Origin: Bacteroides ilei
Lineage (GTDB): Bacteria; Bacteroidota; Bacteroidia; Bacteroidales; Bacteroidaceae
DNA: 64,000 nt
Direction of reading: 5' to 3'
Assembly: GCF_900128495.1 (NCBI RefSeq)
Contig: NZ_LT635801.1
Coordinates: 1,437,997-1,501,996 of the forward strand
The notes beneath the pieces are model-generated. The model was not told where the DNA came from, did not search any database, and saw only the letters and a program-made list of their open reading frames with translations. Each line of letters begins with the position of its first letter. The first letter of the stretch is position 1. Below, piece by piece: positions 1 to 8,256 of this stretch. Both the position numbers and the translations under genes were made by a program.

Positions 1-1
1 T

Positions 2-520
2 GCGGACGGGATCATCGATTCACAGGATAATATTCCTTACGGTTATTCCAGTACACCGCAGAATACATATAACGCTTCTATCGGTTTCGAATGGAAAGGA
101 TTCAGTGCATTTGTACAGTTCTATGGAGTAACGAATGTGACCCGTGATGTTACATTGACCAGTTTTGCCAACCGTTTGAATACCGTATACGATCAAGGTA
201 CATGGTGGTCGAAGGATAATACCAATCCGGATGTCGTGGTACCACGTTTTACAACTACTCCAAGTTATAACACGGGTACACAGAACCTGTATGACGGTTC
301 ATATATCCGTCTGAAAAATGCGGAAATAGCCTATACATTTGATGGCGGATGGGTTAAGAAACTGGGGATCCGTAATTTGAGAGTGTTCTTGAACGGCAAT
401 AACTTGTGGGTATGGACCCGTATGCCTGATGACCGTGAATCCAATTTCTCCGGAGCCAGCAATCAAGGTGCCTATCCTACAATGAAACGTTTCAATTTGG
501 GTATTAAATTCACATTATAA
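2..520 (+). CDS. xusA: SusC-like TonB-dependent outer-membrane receptor, C-terminal part (XusA-like)
   Basis: The open frame runs from the window edge (codon starting at base 2) to TAA at 518-520, so only about the last 172 residues are present. It carries the SusC C-terminal pattern: a D-G-x-I-D-S motif, beta strands rich in aromatic residues, the late FLNGNNLWVWTR strand, and a final strand ending in Phe-Thr-Leu, typical of an outer-membrane barrel end. SusC proteins import oligosaccharides through the outer membrane with TonB energy. The SusD partner follows 11 bp later. With the next five genes it matches the xusA-xusB-xusC-xusD-xusE-xyn10C xylan order described for Prevotella and Bacteroides. 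The name is inferred from that order. Confidence 0.9.
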   Translation, partial: ADGIIDSQDNIPYGYSSTPQNTYNASIGFEWKGFSAFVQFYGVTNVTRDVTLTSFANRLNTVYDQGTWWSKDNTNPDVVVPRFTTTPSYNTGTQNLYDGSYIRLKNAEIAYTFDGGWVKKLGIRNLRVFLNGNNLWVWTRMPDDRESNFSGASNQGAYPTMKRFNLGIKFTL

Positions 521-531
521 TATAGAAGGCC

Positions 532-2475
532 ATGAAAAATATATATAAGACATTGTTGTACAGTAGCCTGTTTGTATTTGCCTTGGGTATGTCGTCTTGT
601 GAAGATTATCTGGACAAAGATCCGGACACCGTTGTGGCTGAAGGTGATGCATTCAAGACTTTTACGAACTTCCAGGGGTTTGTAGAAGAAATATACAACT
701 GTATTCCAGACAAGACCAATTGTTACTGGACAACTTCTTTTAACTGGGGAGATGATGAAATCATGAATACTGAAGCCGACTGGCACATGGTTCATCAAGT
801 TGATATAGGTAATTTCTGGGCATGGCAAGGTGGAATGATGGGACAGGACGGATGCTGGCTGGATGCGGCACGTACTTGTAATCCTACATCAAGTGACCGT
901 ATGGACCATCGCTTGTGGGCGCATGCCTGGTATTGCATACGTAAAGCCAATATGGGACTGGCGAACCTGAATCAGTTGACCGATGGAACTCAGGAAGAAC
1001 GTGACCTGATAGCCGGACAACTTTATTTCTTCCGTGCATGGTGGCATTTTGAAGTGATGCAGTATCTGGGAGGAATGCCATATATAGACCAGGTGCTGGA
1101 ATCTGACGGTTTGAATCTGCCTCGCCTGAGCTTTCAGGAGGCTGCCGTAAAAGCTGCCGCCGATTTTCGTCAGGCTGCTGATTTGTTGCCTATAAATTGG
1201 GATAATACGACGGTAGGTGCACAGACATCCGGACAGAATGACTTGCGTATCAATAAGATAATGGCTCTTGGCTATTTGGGAAAATGCTATTTGTGGGCAG
1301 GTAGCCCGTTGATGGAGAACGGTGCCCAGACGGGTGGTTCAAATACATATAACTATAATAATGAATATTGTAAGGAAGCGGCAGAAGCTTTCGGCGAATT
1401 GCTGACATTGGTGGAAAGCGGCCAGACACAATATGGATTGGCCGAATTCAAGTATGACGATGTCTATGACCATAAACGTTCCAGCAGTGCTTCCTCCTGC
1501 TATAGCGATATTTTCTATACATCCGGACAGGGATGGTTACAGCCGGGATCTATTGAAGCCATATTCCGTGGGCCGGCATTCGGAATCAACATAAGCCCGT
1601 ATCAGGCTGCGAAAACTTACGGACCTAAAATGAATAATGTTGTGCCGGATGATAATGTGATTCATCAGCCGACTGCCAATTATGTGAATCTTTATGGTAT
1701 GGCTAACGGTTACCGTCTGGATGATCCGAGGGGCGGTTTTGACAACACTCATCCTTTCCGTGACCGTGACCCGCGTTTTTATCATGATATCGTTTTTGAC
1801 GGGTTTGAATACATCAACGCTTCTGTAGGTAATGATATGAGTGCCTATAAGTACAGCCAACTTTATACAGGAGGTAATGTCAGGGCTGAACTGAATGGTA
1901 GCCGTACCGGATATTTTACCCAGAAACTGGCACCTCATACGGTAAACAGTTATGATAAGCTTCAGGACTACAGCAATAACCTGCAGATGTATGTACCCTA
2001 TATGCGTTTGGCTGATATCTATCTGATGTATGCTGAAGCATGCGCTGCGTTCGGAGGGGCTACCGGTAAGGCATCGAATTTCCCGAAGACAGCAGAAGAT
2101 GCTATCAATACATTACGCGACCGCGTCGGTATGTCGCATGTACCCGCTGATTATACCGGCAATAGAGAAACCTTTATGGATGAAGTACGTCGTGAACGGG
2201 CGGTGGAGCTGGCTTTTGAAGGCTTCCGCTTCAATGACCTGCAGCGCTGGCTGCTCTTGACAGAAGCTCCTTATACAGTGAAGACATCCCAGGAGTTTGA
2301 CCGTGTATATGACGACGCATGGTACGAAACCAACGATCCTAAAGATGCTGAGGTAAGAAACTGGAGGGAAGAGGTTATACTGACCCGTGAGTTCCAGGCT
2401 AAGCATTACTGGTTCCCGCTGAAAACATCTGATACATATCTGTATGAAGGTTTTGATCAGAATCCGGGATGGTAA
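532..2475 (+). CDS. xusB: SusD-like surface glycan-binding lipoprotein (XusB-like)
   Basis: This 647-residue protein starts with a lipoprotein signal peptide (lipobox Cys23, in GMSSC) followed by EDYLDKDP, the usual start of a mature SusD protein. It has the SusD/RagB features: an N-terminal TPR-like helical part, the conserved YLMYAEACA segment near residue 500, a VRRERAVELAFEGFRFNDLQRW-type segment near 560-580, and the C-terminal QNPGW. The ATG lies 11 bp after the xusA stop. SusD proteins cap the SusC barrel and present glycan to it, here most likely xylo-oligosaccharide. It is longer than the second SusD in the operon. Substrate is inferred from the neighbours, in particular the GH10 enzyme at the operon's end. 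Confidence 0.93.
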   Translation: MKNIYKTLLYSSLFVFALGMSSCEDYLDKDPDTVVAEGDAFKTFTNFQGFVEEIYNCIPDKTNCYWTTSFNWGDDEIMNTEADWHMVHQVDIGNFWAWQGGMMGQDGCWLDAARTCNPTSSDRMDHRLWAHAWYCIRKANMGLANLNQLTDGTQEERDLIAGQLYFFRAWWHFEVMQYLGGMPYIDQVLESDGLNLPRLSFQEAAVKAAADFRQAADLLPINWDNTTVGAQTSGQNDLRINKIMALGYLGKCYLWAGSPLMENGAQTGGSNTYNYNNEYCKEAAEAFGELLTLVESGQTQYGLAEFKYDDVYDHKRSSSASSCYSDIFYTSGQGWLQPGSIEAIFRGPAFGINISPYQAAKTYGPKMNNVVPDDNVIHQPTANYVNLYGMANGYRLDDPRGGFDNTHPFRDRDPRFYHDIVFDGFEYINASVGNDMSAYKYSQLYTGGNVRAELNGSRTGYFTQKLAPHTVNSYDKLQDYSNNLQMYVPYMRLADIYLMYAEACAAFGGATGKASNFPKTAEDAINTLRDRVGMSHVPADYTGNRETFMDEVRRERAVELAFEGFRFNDLQRWLLLTEAPYTVKTSQEFDRVYDDAWYETNDPKDAEVRNWREEVILTREFQAKHYWFPLKTSDTYLYEGFDQNPGW

Positions 2476-2513
2476 GCGAAAGCAGAAAATGTATAATTTA
2501 AAAGATTGGAGAA

Positions 2514-5387
2514 ATGAAACATATACATATAAGATTCATCCTTTCGGCAGCCATTGTAGCTTTTTCCCAAAATTATATGGGAGCACAGGAGGTTGCTGAA
2601 CTGGAAACGGATTCGTTGAATGCTGCAGACCCGTCGGTTCAGATTGCTTTTCGCAAAGTAGCAGAAAGTGATTTGACAGGTGGTGTTTCGGTAATCAATA
2701 TGCAGGAATTGAATGATAAGAATTACAGCACTTACAGCCTTGATAATCTGCAAGGATATGTAGGAGGATGGAATGGAAACTCTTTGTGGGGTATGGACGG
2801 TGACAATGCCGGATATCTGGTACTGGTAGACGGGGTTCCCCGTGATGCGGACAATGTACTTCCAAGCGAAATAGAACAGATAACTTTCCTGAAAAGTGCC
2901 TCTGCCGTAGTGCTTTACGGAAGCCGGGCTTCAAAGGGGGTTATCTATATTACTACCAAACGGGGCAAGGAGCAGGAAAAGCTGCAGATTGACGTACGTG
3001 CCAATACCGGTTTTTATGTACCGAAAAGTTATCCGAAGTATTTGGGATCGGCCGAATATATGACTCTTTATAATGAGGCTCTGGCAAATGACGGACTGGA
3101 CCCGCTGTACAGTGATACTGAGATCTATAATTATGCTTCCGGTGCCAATCCGTACCGTTATCCGAATGTAGACTATTATTCTTCCGATTATTTGAAGAAG
3201 GCTTATAACCGCAGTGACGTTACAGCAGAATTTTCGGGTGGGAACAAGAGGGCACGTTTCTATTCGAATATCGGCTATTATCGTCAGAGTGATATCTTTA
3301 ATTTCGGAGAAGTAGCCAATAATTATACAGGACGTCTGAACATACGTGGTAATGTGGATGTGACAATCAATGATGATATCACAGCTTTTGCCAATGCAAA
3401 TGCCACTTTTTATGATACCCGGTCGGGAAGAACTACCTATGAAACGGAAGATGGTGAGACATATGATTATTGGACAGAAGCAGCCAGTATGCGACCTAAC
3501 CGTTTCGCTCCTCTGATCCCGTTGAGCTATATTGATCCGAATTCATTGGCAGCACAGACTTTGATGGGGACGAACAGCAATATTTTTAATGGGTATTTCC
3601 TGGGAGGAAGTCAGGTAGACCAACGTAATATCTTTGCCGATTATTATGCTGCCGGTTATAATAAATATACCAGCCGTCAATTCCAGTTCGATACCGGACT
3701 TGATTTTAAGTTGGACAAGTTATTGAAAGGGTTGTCTTTCCACTTCCTGTTTGCTGTCGACTATGCAACATCCTATAATACATCATATGATAATGAGTAT
3801 AGGATATATACTCCGACGTGGTCGAATTATAACGGTTCCGATTTGATTACAGATTTTACTTATGAAGGGACGGATAAGAAAACCGGTCAGCAGACTATCA
3901 GTGGAAGTACGGATAACCAGACTATAGCCTTGTCGGCGTATTTTGATTATAAGACAACGGTCAACAAGGTTCATAACTTGTCGGCTATGTTTATTGTGAA
4001 CGGATTCCAACAAACCTATTCCGGCGTTTATCACCGTACAAGTAATGCCAATCTGGGTATTCAGTTAGGGTATAATTATAAAGGAAAGTATTATGCCGAC
4101 TTCAGCGGTGCCGCCGTTCATTCGGCAAAGCTGGCTGAAGGACATCGTAACGCTTTCTCTCCGGCATTGACTTTGGCTTGGAAATTACATGAAGAAGATT
4201 TTTTGAAAGATTCTCCGGTAGTGGATGAATTGATGCTGAATGTTTCCGGAAGTATCCTGCATCAGGATATCGACCTTTCGGATTATTATATGTACGCTGC
4301 CAATTATACACAGGCCGATGGTGCCTGGTGGGGATGGCATGATGGAACTTCATTGCAATCAACCAATTCCATACATGGTGCCAATGAGGATCTGACTTTT
4401 GTAAAGCGTAAAGAATTTACTGCAGGTCTCAGAACATCTTTGTGGAACCGGCTGGTAACTGCTGATGCGAACTTCTTTATCAATTCGGTTGAGGGATTAC
4501 CTATTCAGTCAACTTCTTTGTTTCCAAGCTATTTCTCTACTTATTATCCGGAAGCGTCGTTTGTTCCTTATGTAAACTATAACAACAACAAACGTATAGG
4601 TTTTGATTTTGCCGTAAACTTCAATAAAAAAGTGGGTGAAGCTGATCTGTCGCTTGGCGTTACAGGGACATATTATAATACGGAAATCACCCAACGGGAC
4701 GAAAACAATGAATACGAATACCAGAATCGGGTTGGAAAACCGATTGACGGAATTTGGGGATTGGAGTGTCTGGGCTTTTTTGAAAGTGATGAAGACGTAG
4801 CCAATTCACCTACACAAAATTTCGGAGGTACGGTCCGTAAGGGAGATCTGAAATATAAGGATCAGAATGGAGACGGTGTAATCGACAGTAAGGATGAGGT
4901 TTATCTGGGTCGTGGGGCCTGGTATGGTTCTCCATTTACTTTGGGCCTTAATTTCACTGCAAAATGGAAGAATTTCACTTTCTTTGCACTTGGAACAGGT
5001 GGTTTCGGAGGGTATGGAATGAAGAGTAGTTCTTATTACTGGGTTTATGGTGACGGTAAATATTCGGAAGTGGTACGTGGCCGATGGACTGAAGAAACGG
5101 CTGCTACGGCTACTTATCCACGGTTGACCACACAGACCGGTGACAATAACTTCCGTAATTCAACCTTCTGGCTGTATAAGACCAATCGTTTCGATCTTGC
5201 GAAAGTACAACTGACTTATGATTTTCCGAAGAGACTGCTTCAAAAGACATTCTTGAAAGAAGCGGCTGTGTATGTGAGCGGTTCTAATCTGTTGACTATT
5301 GCGAAAGAACGTGAATTACTGGAAATGAATGTAGGTTCTGCACCACAGACACGTTTCTACAATTTGGGTGTTAAGATAGCTTTCTAA
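2514..5387 (+). CDS. xusC: SusC-like TonB-dependent receptor without carboxypeptidase-like domain (XusC-like)
   Basis: This 957-residue protein has a signal peptide ending near GAQ and then goes almost directly into the TonB plug. The plug motifs are visible as LVLVDGVPRDADNV, IEQITFLKSASAVVLYG and GVIYITTKRG, at about residues 100-155. The remainder is a barrel with many aromatic strands, a DQNGDGVID Ca-like loop near residue 785, and the last strand ending FYNLGVKIAF. The CarboxypepD_reg-like domain that usually precedes the plug in SusC proteins is not visible, which explains the length just under 1000 residues. It is followed 20 bp later by its SusD partner. It is predicted to import long xylo-oligosaccharides in the outer membrane. 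Confidence 0.92.
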   Translation: MKHIHIRFILSAAIVAFSQNYMGAQEVAELETDSLNAADPSVQIAFRKVAESDLTGGVSVINMQELNDKNYSTYSLDNLQGYVGGWNGNSLWGMDGDNAGYLVLVDGVPRDADNVLPSEIEQITFLKSASAVVLYGSRASKGVIYITTKRGKEQEKLQIDVRANTGFYVPKSYPKYLGSAEYMTLYNEALANDGLDPLYSDTEIYNYASGANPYRYPNVDYYSSDYLKKAYNRSDVTAEFSGGNKRARFYSNIGYYRQSDIFNFGEVANNYTGRLNIRGNVDVTINDDITAFANANATFYDTRSGRTTYETEDGETYDYWTEAASMRPNRFAPLIPLSYIDPNSLAAQTLMGTNSNIFNGYFLGGSQVDQRNIFADYYAAGYNKYTSRQFQFDTGLDFKLDKLLKGLSFHFLFAVDYATSYNTSYDNEYRIYTPTWSNYNGSDLITDFTYEGTDKKTGQQTISGSTDNQTIALSAYFDYKTTVNKVHNLSAMFIVNGFQQTYSGVYHRTSNANLGIQLGYNYKGKYYADFSGAAVHSAKLAEGHRNAFSPALTLAWKLHEEDFLKDSPVVDELMLNVSGSILHQDIDLSDYYMYAANYTQADGAWWGWHDGTSLQSTNSIHGANEDLTFVKRKEFTAGLRTSLWNRLVTADANFFINSVEGLPIQSTSLFPSYFSTYYPEASFVPYVNYNNNKRIGFDFAVNFNKKVGEADLSLGVTGTYYNTEITQRDENNEYEYQNRVGKPIDGIWGLECLGFFESDEDVANSPTQNFGGTVRKGDLKYKDQNGDGVIDSKDEVYLGRGAWYGSPFTLGLNFTAKWKNFTFFALGTGGFGGYGMKSSSYYWVYGDGKYSEVVRGRWTEETAATATYPRLTTQTGDNNFRNSTFWLYKTNRFDLAKVQLTYDFPKRLLQKTFLKEAAVYVSGSNLLTIAKERELLEMNVGSAPQTRFYNLGVKIAF

Positions 5388-5407
5388 TCATAATAAAGGA
5401 ATGTAAT

Positions 5408-7177
5408 ATGAAAAATATAATCAGACTATTCATGTTTCTATTGTTGTTTACCGCCTGTGACGATTTGTTCGAACCGGCGATAGAGAACAACCGGGATTTG
5501 GATGCAATGTATGGTGAACCGGATTATGCGCAAGGAATCATAGCGAATGCCTATATATTGCTTCCGTATAATACGTCGCCTACCAGTGACGTCGCTACCG
5601 ATGATGCTGTATCCAATGACAATACCAATACGTGGCGCAGTATGGCTACCGGTTCATGGACTGCCCAGAACGATCCTACTTCACAGTGGAAGAACTGTTT
5701 TAATGCGATTCAGTATCTGAATATGTTTCTTGAAAGAGTTGACAGAGTAGAGTGGTCGAGTGTGGAAAATGTCCAGACCTTGTTTGTAGACCGCTTTAAA
5801 GGAGAAGCTTACGGATTACGCGCCATTTATATGTACTATCTTCTGAGAGCGCATGGTGGTTGGTCGGCCGACGGGCAGTTGCTTGGAGTTCCCATCAAGA
5901 CCGTATCTGAAGATGCCAGTTCGGATTTCTCTTTGCCGCGCGATACTTATGCAGATTGTATGCAGCAGATTCTGGATGATTGTGCAATGGCCATTGATCT
6001 GCTTCCATTGGATTACAAGTCGCACGCTGACAGTGAAATTCCTCAGAAATATATAGCAATGGGGGTGACCGCTACACAGTATGATCGTGTGAACGGAAGT
6101 TTTATGGCTGGTCGTCTAAGCGGACGTATTGTAGAAGCTGTCCGTGCACAGGCTACTTTGATGGCTGCCAGTCCGGCCTTTAACGAAGCTTCTTCCGTTT
6201 CATGGGAAAATGCTGCCAACTATGCGGCTACCGTATTGGACCGTATCGGTGGAGTCAGTGGTCTGGATGCTGACGGATATACCTGGTATACCAATACTAC
6301 AGAAATCGCAAGCCTGAGCGGTGGTGCAGTTCCTGCTGAGATTATCTGGAGAGGTGACATCGACGAAACGAATACCTTGGAGAGTGATAATTATCCTCCT
6401 TCTTTGTATGGAAACGGACGTATTAATCCGACGCAGAATCTGGTGGATGCATTCCCGATGGCAAACGGTTATCCGATTACCGATACGAATTCCGGATATG
6501 ATGCTGCCAATCCGTACGCAGACCGTGACCCGCGTTTGGGTACCTATATTCTATATAATGAAGGTGTTCAAGGGCCGAATAATACGGAAATCATTACTGG
6601 TTCCTATGGAACGAATAACGATGCCTTGAACCGTGAATCGGGATATTCAACCCGAACTGGTTATTATTTGCGTAAGCTTTTGCGCAGTGACTGTAATCCG
6701 AACCCTGTTTATAATACCGAGCAAAAACATTATACAGCCCGTATCCGTTATACGGAAATATTCTTGTCCTATGCCGAAGCTGCGAATGAAGCTTGGGGCC
6801 CACAGGGAAAGGGTAACCATGCATACAGTGCGTACGAGGTTATCAAGGCTATCCGTGCCAGAGCGGGAGTAGGGGCCGATAATGGTGATGCTTATCTGGA
6901 AAGTATCAAGAATGACCAGGCTAGAATGCGCGAACTGATCCGTAATGAACGCCGTTTGGAACTTTGTTTCGAAAATATCCGTTTCTATGATTTACGTCGT
7001 TGGGAAAGTAATCTGACTGAGAGCGCTAAAGGGGTGAATATTACGCAATCCAATAATGTACAGCAGTATACTCCGATTGAAGTGGAAGAACGCGCTTATC
7101 AGCCTTTTATGAACTATGGACCTATTCCTTATGATCAGGTATTGAATTTCGGTTTTGTGCAGAATCAGGGATGGTAA
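5408..7177 (+). CDS. xusD: SusD-like surface glycan-binding lipoprotein (XusD-like)
   Basis: This 589-residue protein has a short lipoprotein signal peptide (Cys17 in LLLFTAC) followed by DDLFEPAIEN. Recognisable SusD features are LRAIYMYYLLRAHGGW near residue 140, ADRDPRLGTYI near 375, YTEIFLSYAEAANEAWG near 450, an IRNERRLELCFENIRFYDLRRW-type segment near 515, and the C-terminal FVQNQGW. It partners the XusC barrel encoded just upstream and is probably the lid that recognises xylan. The operon continues with a surface lipoprotein and a GH10 xylanase, the standard arrangement for a xylan system. Confidence 0.92.
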   Translation: MKNIIRLFMFLLLFTACDDLFEPAIENNRDLDAMYGEPDYAQGIIANAYILLPYNTSPTSDVATDDAVSNDNTNTWRSMATGSWTAQNDPTSQWKNCFNAIQYLNMFLERVDRVEWSSVENVQTLFVDRFKGEAYGLRAIYMYYLLRAHGGWSADGQLLGVPIKTVSEDASSDFSLPRDTYADCMQQILDDCAMAIDLLPLDYKSHADSEIPQKYIAMGVTATQYDRVNGSFMAGRLSGRIVEAVRAQATLMAASPAFNEASSVSWENAANYAATVLDRIGGVSGLDADGYTWYTNTTEIASLSGGAVPAEIIWRGDIDETNTLESDNYPPSLYGNGRINPTQNLVDAFPMANGYPITDTNSGYDAANPYADRDPRLGTYILYNEGVQGPNNTEIITGSYGTNNDALNRESGYSTRTGYYLRKLLRSDCNPNPVYNTEQKHYTARIRYTEIFLSYAEAANEAWGPQGKGNHAYSAYEVIKAIRARAGVGADNGDAYLESIKNDQARMRELIRNERRLELCFENIRFYDLRRWESNLTESAKGVNITQSNNVQQYTPIEVEERAYQPFMNYGPIPYDQVLNFGFVQNQGW

Positions 7178-7205
7178 AATGTTTGATTGATTAAATGATT
7201 GAAAT

Positions 7206-8234
7206 ATGAGAAAAGCTAATTTACTTTCTATACTTGTAGCGGGAGCTTCTGCTTTTTTAGTCTCATCTTGCCATAATGGAGATGTGGAGTTCTCGAATTA
7301 CGATTATTCTACCGTTTATTTTGCTTATCAGTCGCCTGTGCGTACCTTGGTGATGGGAGAAGATACCTACGATACCTCGCTTGACAACGAGCATAAATGT
7401 AAGATTTATGCTACAATGGGAGGTGCTTATAGCGGAACCGGTTCTACGGTGATTGATGTTATGGTCGATGAATCGTTATGTGATAACCTTTATTTCGAGG
7501 ATGGAACAACGCCGGTCATGCCCATGCCTTCAAACTATTATTCATTGGCTTCTGAACAGATTGTACTGAATGAAAATGAAAATCTGATGGGAGGGGTGGA
7601 AGTGCAGTTTACCGATGCCTTCTTCAATGATGAGAAGGCTTTGGATAATACATATGTCATTCCACTCCGTATGACAGGTGTAGTCAATGCCGATTCAATT
7701 CTGTCGGGAGTTCCGAAAGTCAGTGGTGCACCTTGGACTAACTCGGAAATGTGGGATACCGCTCCGAAGAACTATGTGCTTTATTGTGTGAAATACATTA
7801 ACAAATGGGATGCAGAATATCTGCGTCGTGGAGTTGATGTGATAACTGAAGGAGGAACGACTACCACAGTCAATCGTCATGAGGAATATGTAGAGGATGA
7901 TGAGATATGTAGTGTCTCTACCCGTAATCTGACCACTGCTGTTTTTCCTGTATCGACAACGGTAGGTACAAACACGTTGACTTGTGATTTGTTGCTGACA
8001 TTCAATGATGCTGATGAATGTACCATTACTTCGGGTACCGATGGATATATGGCTAGCGGTTCCGGTAAGTTTGTAGAGAAAGGAGAGAAGAACAGCTGGG
8101 GAAATAAGGACCGGAATGCATTGTACCTGGAATATACAATTGATTTCGGAACAAAACAGTATCAGACAAAAGATACTTTAGTTGTCCAGACACGTGGCGT
8201 TGCGTTCGAGACTTTTTCACCTGTATATAAATAA
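7206..8234 (+). CDS. xusE: Surface glycan-binding-type lipoprotein with DUF1735-like N-terminus (XusE-like)
   Basis: This 342-residue protein has a lipoprotein signal peptide with Cys22 (LVSSC). The N-terminal half resembles the DUF1735 (BT_3987-like) beta-sandwich: the VEFSNYDYSTVYFAYQSP start, then VDESLCDNL and the DNTYVIPLRMT strand. This domain is common in proteins encoded directly after SusD. The C-terminal part (about 190-342) is beta-rich, ends in a T-R-G-V-A-F-E strand, and has no catalytic motif I recognise. Position between xusD and xyn10C matches XusE, a protein of unknown role in xylan clusters. A surface glycan-binding role is inferred from position and lipidation. Confidence 0.82.
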   Translation: MRKANLLSILVAGASAFLVSSCHNGDVEFSNYDYSTVYFAYQSPVRTLVMGEDTYDTSLDNEHKCKIYATMGGAYSGTGSTVIDVMVDESLCDNLYFEDGTTPVMPMPSNYYSLASEQIVLNENENLMGGVEVQFTDAFFNDEKALDNTYVIPLRMTGVVNADSILSGVPKVSGAPWTNSEMWDTAPKNYVLYCVKYINKWDAEYLRRGVDVITEGGTTTTVNRHEEYVEDDEICSVSTRNLTTAVFPVSTTVGTNTLTCDLLLTFNDADECTITSGTDGYMASGSGKFVEKGEKNSWGNKDRNALYLEYTIDFGTKQYQTKDTLVVQTRGVAFETFSPVYK

Positions 8235-8256
8235 CCTAAATCTAACTGATTGAACT

